Of a stretch of DNA of 33,747 nt, positions 1 to 9,739 are shown one piece after another. This DNA is from Tissierellales bacterium (GTDB lineage Bacteria > Bacillota > Clostridia > Tissierellales > Dethiosulfatibacteraceae), in assembly GCA_016938195.1 (NCBI GenBank), contig JAFGVC010000088.1, positions 1 to 33,747 of the forward strand, given 5' to 3'. The position numbers and the translations under genes were made by a program. The number at the start of each line of letters is the position of its first letter. Position 1 is the first letter of the stretch. The notes under the pieces are model-generated. The model was not told the origin of the DNA. It searched no databases and saw only the letters and a list, made by a program, of their open reading frames with translations.

Positions 1-44
1 ACTAAAAGCACCAGAACCATAAGAAAATTTAAAGTTTTTTTCAT
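1..44 (-). CDS. Secreted protein or lipoprotein, N-terminus only (runs off the window)
   Basis: Only the first 14 to 15 codons are present, reading MKKTLNFLMVLVLLV. This is a basic start followed by a hydrophobic core, as in a signal peptide. An AGAGGAGGAA ribosome binding site sits at 51-60, seven bases before the ATG at 44-42. The gene lies directly downstream of the GntR regulator on the same strand. FCD-type GntR regulators often adjoin TRAP or other solute uptake genes, so a substrate-binding protein is possible, but that is inference; the mature sequence is outside the window. Confidence 0.6.
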   Translation of the reverse strand, partial: MKKTLNFLMVLVLL

Positions 45-121
45 GTGATATTCCTCCTCTAATTTATATGCATTTCAATAATAAAATTACTGAAAAAAGC
101 ACCATATCAAAAATTCTTATT

Positions 122-766
122 CTAAGATTTCAAATATAGAATTCTTCCTGTAGAAAGATAATGTTTTTCAATTTCTTTACATGAATTCTCAACATTATTT
201 AACATAATTACATCTAATAGTTGTTGGTGTCTTTCTGCCATTAAAGGTAAGTTATCACTTTTTATTTTTGCTACGGTCAAAAATATTGCAAAACTAGTTC
301 CATTTAAGCTAGACCATAAATTTTCAATACGCTCCATCTGACATGCTTTAATTATTTGCGAATGAAACTCATGGTCCTTTTCCACTAATTTTATGATATC
401 CATTTCTTCACCATAAAATTTCATTTCATTTACAGCTTTTCTCATACCTTTTAAATATTTTTCGCCAATATTCCCGTTTAGTACTTTAATTGATAAACTT
501 TCTAAATTACTTCTTAGTAGATAAATTTCCCAAGCTTCATCTGGCGTAAGTATTTTTACCTTACACCCTTTATTCCTTTGATACTCTAATAAACCTTCTT
601 GCTCTAATTGGCGAATTGATTCTCTAATCGGACCACGACTTACTTTGAAATAATCTGCGATTTCCGCCTCAATTATTCTTTGTCCAGGTTCATATTCTCC
701 TACAAGAATAGCATTCCTTAAGTAATTCACAATTTTTTCTCTAATAGTTAATCTTGATTGAGGCAT
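122..766 (-). CDS. GntR-family transcriptional regulator with FCD ligand-binding domain
   Basis: This 214-residue protein has an N-terminal winged helix-turn-helix (about residues 5-70), with the typical GntR run from REKIVNYLRNAILVGEYEPG to the SRGPIRESIRQLEQEGLLE recognition region. An all-helical FCD domain follows (about 80-210). FCD regulators bind DNA as dimers and release it when a small organic acid or sugar acid binds, often with a metal at conserved Asp/His residues; the EKDHEFHSQI segment fits part of that site. The start is the ATG at 766, preceded by AGGAG with five-base spacing. A promoter and palindrome upstream suggest autoregulation. The effector cannot be read from the sequence; the adjacent partial secreted protein gene is a plausible target. 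Confidence 0.9.
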   Translation of the reverse strand: MPQSRLTIREKIVNYLRNAILVGEYEPGQRIIEAEIADYFKVSRGPIRESIRQLEQEGLLEYQRNKGCKVKILTPDEAWEIYLLRSNLESLSIKVLNGNIGEKYLKGMRKAVNEMKFYGEEMDIIKLVEKDHEFHSQIIKACQMERIENLWSSLNGTSFAIFLTVAKIKSDNLPLMAERHQQLLDVIMLNNVENSCKEIEKHYLSTGRILYLKS

Positions 767-840
767 ACGTTCTCCTACTCCAGATATATTAATGATTTAT
801 AAAAAATAATGTTAACAATTGTTTTAAAATCCTTTTAATC

Positions 841-869
841 ATTGTAATATCAATATATATAATTGTCAA
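841..869 (-). promoter_or_regulatory. Promoter of the GntR regulator
   Basis: On the minus strand TTGACA (869-864) and TACAAT (846-841) are separated by exactly 17 bases. The -35 lies inside the palindrome at 861-874. Confidence 0.6.
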
Positions 870-874
870 CAATT
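861..874. promoter_or_regulatory. Candidate GntR/FCD operator palindrome
   Basis: AATTGTCAACAATT is a perfect 6-2-6 inverted repeat that fits the TTGT-N2-ACAA form reported for several FCD-type GntR regulators. It covers the -35 element of the regulator's own promoter. A second perfect palindrome, AACAATTGTT at 814-823, lies in the same spacer downstream of the promoter. Binding is inferred from form and position. Confidence 0.5.
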
Positions 875-1006
875 TTTTTGAGTGGAGGCCTGTATTTTTA
901 GATATAAAGGAAAGTATTGATGATCATTTTGCCGCTTGCAACAAGAAAACTCCATAATAAAAAGTTCGCATTTTTGTTTTTTATTTTAATGTTTTAACAA
1001 TTATTG

Positions 1007-1012
1007 TATAAT
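1007..1012 (+). promoter_or_regulatory. Probable -10 element for apbE
   Basis: A perfect TATAAT lies 37 bases before the apbE ATG. The matching -35 is weak (TTTTAA or TTTAAT near 984-990, spacing 16-17). Confidence 0.45.
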
Positions 1013-1048
1013 GAAAAGAAGAAAATACGATAAGCAAAGGAATTTAAT

Positions 1049-2104
1049 ATGATTTATGATTTGAAGAAAATTAATTTAAAACTTGTTTTTCTTTTAATTA
1101 TGATAATGCTAATGAGTGGATGTACGCCATTATTATCCTCTAACAAAAGTGAAGCAAAAGTGTCTCAGGGGGAATTCCTATTAAACACTTATATTACAAT
1201 TACTCTTTACGGCACTGATTCCACCGATTATTTTAACGATCTTTTCCAAGAGGTAAGTGATTTAGAGAACCGCTTAAGTATTCATCAATCAGATAGTGAA
1301 GTATCCATTATAACATCTAACGCGGGACTTCATCCTGTAAATGTGTCCACGGATACTTATGCTGTTTTCGAAAAATCGCTAGCTTATTCTGAGTTGTCTG
1401 AAGGATTATTTGATATCACCGCCGGCCCATTAATTGAGCTTTGGTCTATCGGAACTCCAGAAGAGCGAGTCCCTGAATTAGAAGAAATAGAAAAAACACT
1501 GCCATTGATTGATTATAAAAAAATTCTATTGAATGCATCCGATAGCACTGTTTTTTTATCTGAGGTCGGTATGTCAGCCAATCTCGGAGCCATCGCAAAA
1601 GGATATATTGCCGATCAAATTGCCGAAAGAGTTCAGGAATTGGGATTCAATAGCGCTGTTTTGAATTTTGGCGGCAATGTTGTCTTGATTGGATCAAAGC
1701 CTGATGGGTCAGACTTCAAGGTTGGCATTCAAAACCCTGATGAGCCGAGCGGTAAAGCTATGGGCGTGTTTACAGCCTCCAATCTTTCAATTGTTACTTC
1801 TGGAGATTATGAAAGATTCTTTGTTCAAGATGGTGTCAAGTATCATCATATCCTAAATCCATTCACCGGTTTTCCATCTGATACCGATTTAAAAGCCGTC
1901 TCAATAATTAGTGATACCTCCTTCGACGGAGATGCCCTTTCCACATCGGTATTGCTGCTTGGATTAGATCGAGGACTTGAGTTAATCAACACACTTGATG
2001 GCATTGAAGCCATCTTTATCACTAAATCCAATGAAATTATCCTGACTGATGGCATTGGAGATTCTTTTGAATTGATAGACAACAATTTCGTTATCAATAA
2101 ATAG
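1049..2104 (+). CDS. apbE: FAD:protein FMN transferase, lipoprotein
   Basis: ApbE covalently attaches FMN from FAD to a Thr/Ser of target flavoproteins outside the membrane, such as RNF/NQR subunits and extracellular reductases. The 351-residue product begins with a lipoprotein signal (LMSGC, acylated Cys at residue 25). It carries the ApbE family blocks DITAGPLIELWSIG, LGAIAKGYIADQ, LNFGGNV and HILNPFTGFP, followed by FDGDALST, which supplies the metal-binding Asp and Thr. Length is usual for the family. The ribosome binding site is AAAGGA before the ATG. It appears monocistronic, and no obvious flavinylation target lies in the window. Its TAG stop is inside the terminator hairpin. Confidence 0.93.
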   Translation: MIYDLKKINLKLVFLLIMIMLMSGCTPLLSSNKSEAKVSQGEFLLNTYITITLYGTDSTDYFNDLFQEVSDLENRLSIHQSDSEVSIITSNAGLHPVNVSTDTYAVFEKSLAYSELSEGLFDITAGPLIELWSIGTPEERVPELEEIEKTLPLIDYKKILLNASDSTVFLSEVGMSANLGAIAKGYIADQIAERVQELGFNSAVLNFGGNVVLIGSKPDGSDFKVGIQNPDEPSGKAMGVFTASNLSIVTSGDYERFFVQDGVKYHHILNPFTGFPSDTDLKAVSIISDTSFDGDALSTSVLLLGLDRGLELINTLDGIEAIFITKSNEIILTDGIGDSFELIDNNFVINK

Positions 2105-2130
2105 AGCCTCCTCTGCAGAGGAAGCTCTAT
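2101..2130. terminator. Hairpin between convergent apbE and tex
   Basis: ATAGAGC-C-TCCTCTG pairs with CAGAGGA-A-GCTCTAT, a 15-bp arm with one mismatch and essentially no loop. The apbE stop codon (2102-2104) lies in the left arm. U-tracts on either side are short, so termination strength is uncertain. Confidence 0.65.
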
Positions 2131-2135
2131 TTGCA

Positions 2136-4406
2136 CTATTTTTTCTTTAAGGTTAACGATATTCTGTTTCTTTGTTGGTCAATTTCCAATATTCTTGCCG
2201 TCACAATGTCTCCAACATGTAATACGTCCATAGGTGATTTAATATAACGGTCCGTTATCTGCGAAATATGAATCAAACCATCTTGCTTCACACCAATATC
2301 TACAAACGCTCCAAAATCTACCACATTTCTCACTGTGCCAGTCACCATCATATCAGGTTTTAAATCACTCATCTTCAATACATCATTTCTAAAGATTGGC
2401 TTTGGCATTTCATCTCTTGGGTCTCTTCCTGGCCTTTTCAATTCTTCTACAATATCACTAAGTGTTGGAAAGCCAACTTTCAATTGATCAGCAAGGTTTG
2501 ATAATCCTTCTTGATATTTTTCCTTGTATCCTTTTTTCTTTTTCTCAACCTTCAATTTTGACAGATCTTGAAGACTTCTAACCACGCGTTCACCCTTGAT
2601 ACTTATTTGATTGGGTTCTTCTTCTCCGACATGTTGACTTATTCTTTCAACTATATCATCATACTTTGTGCTTTCTCGATTGGCTTTTTCATAGCCTAAT
2701 TTTTCGAGTAATTGTATTGCCGTTTCATAGGACTCCGGATGAACGGCTGTTTTATCAAGATAATTGTCGCCATCTGTTATTCTTAAAAAGCCTGCACATT
2801 GTTCGAAGACTTTTTCCCCCAATCGACTAACTGATTTTAAATCTTCTCTATTATTGAATTTGCCATTTTTTTCTCTAAAGCTTACAATGTTTTTTGCGAT
2901 GGTCTTATTGACACCCGCCACATATTGCAGCAATGCATAAGAAGCTGTATTTAAATCCACTCCCACACTGTTGACACAATCTTCAATAACGCCATCCAAA
3001 GCCTTGCTGAGCTTTGTTTGATTAACATCATGCTGATACTGTCCTACACCTATACTTTTAGGGTCAATTTTAACCAGTTCCGCCAAGGGGTCCTGTAATC
3101 TCCTACCGATTGAGATAGCACCTCTTATTGAAACATTGATATCAGGATACTCCTCATTGGCAATTTTTGAGGCTGAATAAACTGAGGCACCCGCCTCGCT
3201 AACTATTGCATAAGATACCGGGCTATCCATTTCACTGATTGTTTCCGCTACAAGCATTTCAGTTTCTCTTGAAGCCGTCCCATTTCCTATGGCTATAATA
3301 TCAATATCATATTGTTTTATAAGCTCTTTAATTCTTTTTTTGGATTCTAAAACTTTATTTTGGGGTTCATTAGGATAAATCGTATCATAAGTCAACAATT
3401 TTCCGATTCCGTCAATTACGGCTAGCTTGCAACCCGTTCTAAAGGATGGGTCAACCGCTAATACATTTTTATCCTTAACCGGAGGAACTAATAATAGATT
3501 TTTAGTGTTTGTCGCAAACACTTTTATCGCCTCTTCCTCAGCCTTTTCAGACAAAATATTTCTGACCTCTCTGGTTACCGAAGGTGCAATCAATCTTTTA
3601 TATGAATCCTCTGTGGCTTGTTCGACGTAAGTGCTTGTAACAGACGCATTTTTTTTGACGAGCTGGGATTTCAAATAAGCTACAATTTTATCATCCGGAG
3701 TTTGCATCGATACCTTAAGCCTTTTTTCTTTTTCCCCTCTGTTGATTGCTAAAACACGATGATTTGCAATTTTATTGACTGCTTCACTGAATTTATAATA
3801 CATTTCATAAACTGTTTTTTCTTCTTCATCTGTAGCTTCAGTCACGATTACCGCATCCGAAAGATATATTTCCCTGATTTTTTCTCTAAAATCTGCGTGA
3901 TCCGAAACCATTTCCGCTATAATATCCATAGCGCCTTGAAGCGCTTCTTTTTCATCGGGTACCAAATCATTGATATACTGTGCTGCAATGTCAGAAATGC
4001 TTTTGATATCAGTTTCTTGAGCTAGCAGCGTTTCAGCAAGAGGTTGAAGCCCTTTTGCTTTCGCTTCCGTCGCTCTTGTCTTCTTCTTTTGCTTGTAGGG
4101 ACGATATAAATCTTCGACCCTTTGCAATACTTCTGCCGCAACAATTTCATTGCGCAAGGATTCTGTCAGTTTTCCCTGTTCGTCTATTAATCTAATTACT
4201 TCATTTTTTCTGTCTTCTAAATTTCTTAAATATACAAGTCGCTCCTCAAGCTCTCTAAGGACAACATCACTTAAAGATCCTGTTTGCTCTTTACGATATC
4301 TTGCAATAAAAGGGATGGTATTTCCCTCATCAATCAAATTGATTGTGCTTTGTACCTGGTACTCTTTAAGTTGAAACTCTTCACACAGTTTTTTCAAAAT
4401 AAGCAT
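2136..4406 (-). CDS. tex: Tex-family S1 RNA-binding transcription accessory protein
   Basis: Tex is a cytoplasmic nucleic-acid-binding protein tied to transcription and RNA surveillance; its precise role is unsettled. The 756 residues show the expected order: an N-terminal helical Tex region, a YqgF/RuvC-like fold beginning LAVDPSFRTGCKLAVIDG (about residue 317), helix-hairpin-helix units around GVDLNTASYALLQYVAGVNK, and a C-terminal S1 domain (about 680-756, GTVRNVVDFGAFVDIG). Length is normal for the family. The start ATG at 4406 follows AGGAG located in the last codons of prfB; only four bases separate the two genes, so they are probably cotranscribed and translationally coupled. Confidence 0.95.
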   Translation of the reverse strand: MLILKKLCEEFQLKEYQVQSTINLIDEGNTIPFIARYRKEQTGSLSDVVLRELEERLVYLRNLEDRKNEVIRLIDEQGKLTESLRNEIVAAEVLQRVEDLYRPYKQKKKTRATEAKAKGLQPLAETLLAQETDIKSISDIAAQYINDLVPDEKEALQGAMDIIAEMVSDHADFREKIREIYLSDAVIVTEATDEEEKTVYEMYYKFSEAVNKIANHRVLAINRGEKEKRLKVSMQTPDDKIVAYLKSQLVKKNASVTSTYVEQATEDSYKRLIAPSVTREVRNILSEKAEEEAIKVFATNTKNLLLVPPVKDKNVLAVDPSFRTGCKLAVIDGIGKLLTYDTIYPNEPQNKVLESKKRIKELIKQYDIDIIAIGNGTASRETEMLVAETISEMDSPVSYAIVSEAGASVYSASKIANEEYPDINVSIRGAISIGRRLQDPLAELVKIDPKSIGVGQYQHDVNQTKLSKALDGVIEDCVNSVGVDLNTASYALLQYVAGVNKTIAKNIVSFREKNGKFNNREDLKSVSRLGEKVFEQCAGFLRITDGDNYLDKTAVHPESYETAIQLLEKLGYEKANRESTKYDDIVERISQHVGEEEPNQISIKGERVVRSLQDLSKLKVEKKKKGYKEKYQEGLSNLADQLKVGFPTLSDIVEELKRPGRDPRDEMPKPIFRNDVLKMSDLKPDMMVTGTVRNVVDFGAFVDIGVKQDGLIHISQITDRYIKSPMDVLHVGDIVTARILEIDQQRNRISLTLKKK

Positions 4407-4410
4407 ATCA

Positions 4411-5533
4411 TTACTCCTGTTTATTGTTCTTTAAACTTTTCATTTTTAAGTATTCATTCATAAACAAATCTAAATCTCCATCCATGACGGCTTGAGTGTT
4501 TCCTTTTTCTGCATTTGTTCTATGATCCTTGACAAGACTATAGGGATGAAATACATAAGATCTTATTTGATTTCCCCATGCAATTTGACTATAGTTTCCT
4601 TGAATATCTTCGATTTTTTCCTTGTTTTGTTCTTCTTTAATCTCAATCAATTTTGCCATGAGCATTTTCATCGCTGTTGCCTTGTTTTTATGCTGAGATC
4701 TTTCATTCTGACAGGCTACAACCACGCCGGTAGGCAAGTGCGTTATTCTGACAGCCGAATCAGTTGTATTGACATGCTGTCCCCCTGCACCACTAGAACG
4801 AAAGGTATCTATTTTTAGATCAGAAGGATTTATTTCTACTTCAACATTGTCGTCTAGTTCCGGCATTAAATCTACAGAAGCAAACGAAGTATGTCTTTTT
4901 TTTGCAGAATCAAAGGGAGAAATTCGGACTAATCGATGGACACCCTTTTCTGATTTTAAGTATCCGTAAGCATAAGCCCCTTCAATCAGCAACACAACAC
5001 TCTTTATTCCTGCTTCAGTATCGGCCAGCATATCCAATATTTGCGTTTTATAATTAGACTTTTCTGCCCATCTCATATACATTCTCATTAGCATTTCAGC
5101 CCAATCCTGAGCCTCTGTGCCCCCTGCTCCGGCATGAATGGTTAATATTGCACTATTTTGATCATATGGACCACTTAACAGTGTTTTTAACCAGAATTTT
5201 TCAAGCTCTTTTTCCGTTTCTCTCATCATGATGTTGATTTCCTTAAGATGCGCTTCATCCTCTTCTTCAAGAATTAATTGCAAGCTAATTTCGATTTCTT
5301 CAATCTGTTCTTTGAGGAAATAATATGTATTCAACCTGTCGTCAACGGCTTTTAATTCTAGCGTTAAGCCTTGTGCTCTTTCAACATCATTCCAAAAATC
5401 AGGCTTTTGCATTTCAGCCTCAAGGTCTTTTTTTCTCTTTTCCAGGCTAGCCCAGTCAAAGAGAAACACCTACCTCTTGTATTGTTTTCATGAAATATTT
5501 TAATTTCTCATTCTGTTCGTATAAATCAATCAC
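4411..5533 (-). CDS. prfB: Peptide chain release factor 2, with programmed +1 frameshift
   Basis: RF2 recognises UGA and UAA and triggers peptide release. The main frame has the SPF codon-recognition tripeptide (ISPFDSAKKRHTSF) and the catalytic GGQ (GAGGQHVNTTDSAVRITH). The gene must be read as two segments. It starts with GTG at 5533-5531 behind GAAGGAA and runs 25 codons to CTT (5461-5459), followed by an in-frame TGA (5458-5456). A +1 slip on CTTTGAC continues with GAC (5457) into the long frame, giving ...EVGVSL|DWASLEKRKKDLE, 373 residues. UGA is codon 26, as in Escherichia coli prfB. Low RF2 favours the slip, so RF2 controls its own synthesis. A naive start at 5469 would lose the conserved N-terminal helix. 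It lies 31 bases after secA, a common Firmicute pair. Confidence 0.95.
5455..5470 (-). promoter_or_regulatory. prfB programmed frameshift site
   Basis: CTTTGAC is at 5461-5455, with the zero-frame TGA at 5458-5456. A purine-rich AGGTAGGTG sits just upstream and may act as the stimulatory Shine-Dalgarno-like element, although its spacing is a little longer than in the Escherichia coli site. Confidence 0.88.
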
Positions 5534-5564
5534 ACTATCACTTCCTTCTTTTTTTATTTTATTG

Positions 5565-8306
5565 CTATTTATCTGCGCCACAGCACTTTTTGTATTTTTT
5601 ACCACTGCCACACGGACAAGGATCATTTCTTCCTATTTTGGTCCCTTTGATGACCGTCTTTTGCTTAACAGCCTCACCATTTAGATTCGTTCCTGTTTCA
5701 CGAGCTACTTTTGATCTTTGGAGCTTTTCTTGTGCCCGAACTCTAAACAAAAACTTTATTGTATCCTCCTGAATGGACGCGATCATTTCACCAAACATAT
5801 CAAATCCTTCATTTTGATAAGCTCTAACAGGATCTTCATTACCCAAAGCACGCAATCCTATCCCTTGTCTTAATTCATCCATGGCATCTATATGGTCCAT
5901 CCATTTGGTGTCAACTGTTCTTAATAATACAATTCTTTCTACTTCTCTAAACCTTTCTTCGCCAAACTCTTCTTCTTTCATTCTATAAATCTTTTCTGCC
6001 AAATTATCTGTCATATCTTGCAGTTTTTCTATAGTCAGTTCTTCAATCTTGTCGATATTAAACTTGATTTTATTTCCAAAAAGCTCAGTCAAAGATAATT
6101 CATACCCTTCAAAGTCCCAGTTTTCAGGATACTTATCTGAAGCATATTTTTCAATCAGGATAGACGTCTGTTCTCTGACCATCGTTCGAATATGGTCTCT
6201 TAGATTTTCTCCCATCAACACTTTTCGTCTCTCGGAGTAAATTACTTCTCTCTGTTTATTCATTACATTGTCATATTGAAGAACATGCTTTCGAATATTG
6301 AAGTTTCTTCCCTCTACACGACTCTGAGCCGTTTCAATGGATTTACTCAGCATCCCGTGTTGGAGTGCTTCATCATCTGGAAGTCCTAAGGTGCTAACCA
6401 ATGATTTTACCTTATCTCCGGCAAAAAGCCTCATCAAATCATCTTCAAGCGAAATGTAAAATTTAGATGTTCCCGGATCTCCTTGACGACCGGACCTACC
6501 TCTTAATTGATTGTCAATCCTTCTTGACTCATGTCGTTCGGTTCCTATAATGCAGAGTCCGCCCGCTTCAATCACCTGTTTATTTTCATCCTTTATATCA
6601 TCTTTAGCTCTATTTAAGTAGTCAACAAACAAAGCTCTCGCTTTTATCAATTCTTCGTCTGATGTCTCGTCATATCCATCCGCACGGACAGCTATTTCTT
6701 CAGGAAAAATAGTGCGTATTTTATTCCTTGCAATAAATTCAGGATTACCCCCAAGCATAATATCTGTACCTCTACCTGCCATATTGGTAGATATGGTAAC
6801 AGCGCCAAATCTTCCTGCCTGAGCGACAATCTCAGCTTCTTTTTCATGATTTTTAGCATTTAAAACCGTATGTTTAATACGCTTTTTTTCTAATATTTTA
6901 CTCAGCATCTCTGATTTTTCAATCGAGATTGTGCCTACCAAAACCGGCTGTCCTTTCTCGTGTCTTTCAATTATTTCGTCAATAACAGCTTTAAACTTTG
7001 CAATTTCCGTTTTATAAATAACGTCTGCCACATCTTCTCTAATCACAGGTTGATTTGTCGGAATTTCGATGACATCCACGCCATAAATCTCCCTAAACTC
7101 CTGTTCTTCCGTTTTAGCTGTTCCTGTCATACCTGAAAGTTTTTTATACATCCTAAAGTAGTTCTGATAAGTAATCGTAGCCAGTGTCTTGGATTCTCTT
7201 TGAACATCAAGTCCTTCTTTAGCTTCTATCGCTTGGTGAAGGCCTTTTGAGAATCTTCTGCCATACATAAGCCTGCCTGTAAATTCATCTACAATTAAAA
7301 TTTCTCCATCTTTAACAATATAATCAATATCATTTTTCATGATATGATGCGCCTTCAAAGCTTGGTTAATGTGATGCGAGATTTCCATATTGACTTCATC
7401 CGCTAAGTTTTCAATGTTGAAAAATTTCTCGGCTTTGGTGATGCCTTTTTCAGTCAACGTAACATTTTTCCCTTTTTCATCCACAATAAAATCCACTGTC
7501 TCTTCAGTGAATTTACCCATCATGACATCCATTTTGCTCATCTGCTCATCTGGGTCCTGTTTTCTTCCCTTTACAGTATGTGCAAAGGAATTTGCCTGAT
7601 GATAGAGAGAAGTGGATTTATCTCCTGCACCCGAAATAATCAAAGGCGTTCTGGCCTCATCAATTAAAATACTGTCAACCTCATCAATGATGCAGAACTG
7701 CAGCTCTCGTTGCACCATTTCTTCTTTTCTGATTACCATATTGTCTCTTAAATAATCAAATCCAAATTCGTTGTTTGTTCCATAAGTAATGTCAGCATCA
7801 TACTGAGCTTTCCTTTGAATGCTGTCTAATCCATGAACGACACATCCCACGGTTAACCCTAAAAAATGATAAATCTTACCCATCCAATCCTTATCTCTCT
7901 GGGCTAAATAATCATTAACTGTAATAACATGAACACCATTCCCTGTTAGGGCATTTAAATAAACCGGCAATGTTGCGACCAAGGTTTTTCCCTCACCGGT
8001 TTTCATCTCAGCAATTCGACCTTGATGCAGGATAATTCCGCCAATCACTTGCACCTCATAATGCTTCATACCTAATACTCTCCATGATGCCTCACGGACA
8101 GTTGCATAAGCTTCAGGCAACAAATCATCCAGGGTCTCTCCGTTCTGTAATCTTTGTTTAAATAATGCCGTTTTGCTTTTTAATTCATCGTCAGTTAATT
8201 CTGCCATTTCTGCATCAAGTGCCATCACACTTTTTACGATACCTTCTATTCTTTTTATTTCTCTATTTGAATAGGACCCAAAAACTTTTTCAAAAATATT
8301 TTTCAT
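5565..8306 (-). CDS. secA: Protein translocase ATPase SecA
   Basis: SecA drives preproteins through SecYEG using ATP. The 913-residue protein has Walker A MKTGEGKT near residue 100, the DEAD-like [21 protein letters not shown] block, the second nucleotide-binding fold ([32 protein letters not shown]) and a C-terminal zinc motif ([16 protein letters not shown]) of the kind that contacts SecB or ribosomes. The start is set at ATG 8306 because AAAGGTG lies seven bases upstream; the ATG at 8327 has no such site. prfB follows within 31 bases. Confidence 0.97.
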   Translation of the reverse strand: MKNIFEKVFGSYSNREIKRIEGIVKSVMALDAEMAELTDDELKSKTALFKQRLQNGETLDDLLPEAYATVREASWRVLGMKHYEVQVIGGIILHQGRIAEMKTGEGKTLVATLPVYLNALTGNGVHVITVNDYLAQRDKDWMGKIYHFLGLTVGCVVHGLDSIQRKAQYDADITYGTNNEFGFDYLRDNMVIRKEEMVQRELQFCIIDEVDSILIDEARTPLIISGAGDKSTSLYHQANSFAHTVKGRKQDPDEQMSKMDVMMGKFTEETVDFIVDEKGKNVTLTEKGITKAEKFFNIENLADEVNMEISHHINQALKAHHIMKNDIDYIVKDGEILIVDEFTGRLMYGRRFSKGLHQAIEAKEGLDVQRESKTLATITYQNYFRMYKKLSGMTGTAKTEEQEFREIYGVDVIEIPTNQPVIREDVADVIYKTEIAKFKAVIDEIIERHEKGQPVLVGTISIEKSEMLSKILEKKRIKHTVLNAKNHEKEAEIVAQAGRFGAVTISTNMAGRGTDIMLGGNPEFIARNKIRTIFPEEIAVRADGYDETSDEELIKARALFVDYLNRAKDDIKDENKQVIEAGGLCIIGTERHESRRIDNQLRGRSGRQGDPGTSKFYISLEDDLMRLFAGDKVKSLVSTLGLPDDEALQHGMLSKSIETAQSRVEGRNFNIRKHVLQYDNVMNKQREVIYSERRKVLMGENLRDHIRTMVREQTSILIEKYASDKYPENWDFEGYELSLTELFGNKIKFNIDKIEELTIEKLQDMTDNLAEKIYRMKEEEFGEERFREVERIVLLRTVDTKWMDHIDAMDELRQGIGLRALGNEDPVRAYQNEGFDMFGEMIASIQEDTIKFLFRVRAQEKLQRSKVARETGTNLNGEAVKQKTVIKGTKIGRNDPCPCGSGKKYKKCCGADK

Positions 8307-8336
8307 TTCATCACCTTTTATTATCACATATTTAAT

Positions 8337-8365
8337 ATTGTAATTTCTAAATTCTCGAATTTCAA
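8337..8365 (-). promoter_or_regulatory. Promoter of secA-prfB-tex
   Basis: On the minus strand TTGAAA (8365-8360) and TACAAT (8342-8337) are 17 bases apart. A perfect AAATTC-GA-GAATTT inverted repeat lies in the -35/spacer region; its role is unknown. Confidence 0.5.
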
Positions 8366-8407
8366 CAAAGTTAATTTTATCATCTATCAGAATGATTTAC
8401 AAGCTAG

Positions 8408-9643
8408 TTATCCCTTTGCCGCACTTTTGCCTGCTTTAATTCCGGTTGCCCATGCCCAGTGCAGATTGAATCCGCCACAATCACCATATACGTCCAGAAT
8501 TTCACCCGCTAAATAAATTGACTTATATAATCTCAATTCCATAGTTTTTGGATTTATATCAGATAAACAAACCCCACCGGCAGTAACTTGCGCATCCTGC
8601 CAGGAATGGTAGCCTGTTATGTGAATTTTTAGAGCTTTCATGGTCTCTACAATCTGATAAATTTGCTTTGTATTTAATCGGGTAGGCTTTGAGTTGAAAT
8701 CATTCACGCTAGAATGCTTCAGAAGAGGAATAATTAGTCTTTTATTGACAAGACCAATAAAAGTATCGGCTATCGTTTTATGCCTCAGTCGATCAAACCT
8801 TTCGTTTAACAATTGATATAATTCATTTCTGTTCATTTCAGGAAATAAATCAAGTTTGATGTAAACTTCATGCTTCCTATTTAGCATTTCAATGGCTTTT
8901 CCACTCAATTGTAGGATGGGAGGTCCGGATACTCCGTAATCTGCAAATAAGACCTCTCCTTCATCACAAGCTATCTCGCTATTTTCTTCTGAGCATAATG
9001 TTACCTTTGCATTGACCTTAAGTCCCATGACTGATTTCAAATATGGAAAATCACTCTTTAATTTAACAAGTGCCGGATAAGGAGCTTCGTAATTTACTCC
9101 CATTTTAGCCAAAATCTCTAAGCCTGATCCGTCAGAACCCAATTTTGAATTAGCTTTGCCTCCCAAGGCAATCACTACCCTATCAAATTCATAGACTTCT
9201 TGTTCAGTAGCAACGATACAATGATGATCAGATTTAGTAATCTTTGTGATTCTTTCACCACATATCTCTTTTACTCCTAATTTTAAATATTCATCTCTCA
9301 ATACATCCACTATACTAGAGGCTTGTAAGCTCATAGGATAAATCTTTCCTGTTTCATCAACAAAAGGTTCTATGCCTAATTCTTTGAAATAAAAAATGAC
9401 ATCTTGATAAGAAAAATCTTCAAGAATATCTCGGGCTATTATTAAATCGGTACTATGATATCGGCTAATATCAATTAATATATTTGTATAATTGCACCGA
9501 CCGTTCCCTGTCGTTAAAAGCTTTTTGCCGACGCGGTCTAATCTTTCTATGATGGTTACATCTGCTCCGTTTCGAGCGGCTTCGATTGCAGCAATCATTC
9601 CTGATGCCCCACCACCCAAAATGCCAATTTTTACTTTTCCCAT
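8408..9643 (-). CDS. FAD-dependent oxidoreductase, HI0933/BaiN (YhiN) family
   Basis: The 411-residue protein belongs to the HI0933-like flavoprotein family. It opens with a Rossmann FAD site (GILGGGASGMIAAIEAARNG) followed by VGKKLLTTGNGRCNYTN, and ends with the second FAD block (SIYLAGEILDVYGDCGGFNL and WATGIKAGKSAA). BaiN in bile-acid-converting clostridia is a relative, but most family members have unknown substrates, so no reaction is claimed. The start is ATG 9643, behind TTAGGAG with five-base spacing; an upstream in-frame ATG at 9670 lies in the terminator stem and is rejected. The upstream operon's terminator ends right at this ribosome binding site. Confidence 0.85.
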   Translation of the reverse strand: MGKVKIGILGGGASGMIAAIEAARNGADVTIIERLDRVGKKLLTTGNGRCNYTNILIDISRYHSTDLIIARDILEDFSYQDVIFYFKELGIEPFVDETGKIYPMSLQASSIVDVLRDEYLKLGVKEICGERITKITKSDHHCIVATEQEVYEFDRVVIALGGKANSKLGSDGSGLEILAKMGVNYEAPYPALVKLKSDFPYLKSVMGLKVNAKVTLCSEENSEIACDEGEVLFADYGVSGPPILQLSGKAIEMLNRKHEVYIKLDLFPEMNRNELYQLLNERFDRLRHKTIADTFIGLVNKRLIIPLLKHSSVNDFNSKPTRLNTKQIYQIVETMKALKIHITGYHSWQDAQVTAGGVCLSDINPKTMELRLYKSIYLAGEILDVYGDCGGFNLHWAWATGIKAGKSAAKG

Positions 9644-9653
9644 TTTTTCTCCT

Positions 9654-9690
9654 AAAAAAAACTGTTGCATTTATCATACCATGCAACAGT
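9654..9690 (-). terminator. Intrinsic terminator of the MinD-ferredoxin/NifX operon
   Basis: ACTGTTGCAT and ATGCAACAGT form a perfect 10-bp stem with a 10-base loop (9690-9661), followed on the minus strand by seven Us (9660-9654). The next gene's AGGAG begins at 9653, immediately after the U-tract. A TATGAT in the loop could act as a -10 element for the downstream gene, but no well-spaced -35 was seen. Confidence 0.85.
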
Positions 9691-9739
9691 CAATTATTAA
9701 AGTAAAAACCTACCTATTTTAGTATTCTTCACATTCGGT

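Noticed and set aside
4411-5469. prfB starting at GTG 5469
   Set aside because: It lacks the conserved N-terminal segment; the CTTTGAC site and upstream 25 codons with a ribosome binding site show the longer frameshifted form.
9492-9722. Plus-strand frame opposite the BaiN-like gene start
   Set aside because: It is antisense to the FAD-binding region and runs through the terminator; no support.
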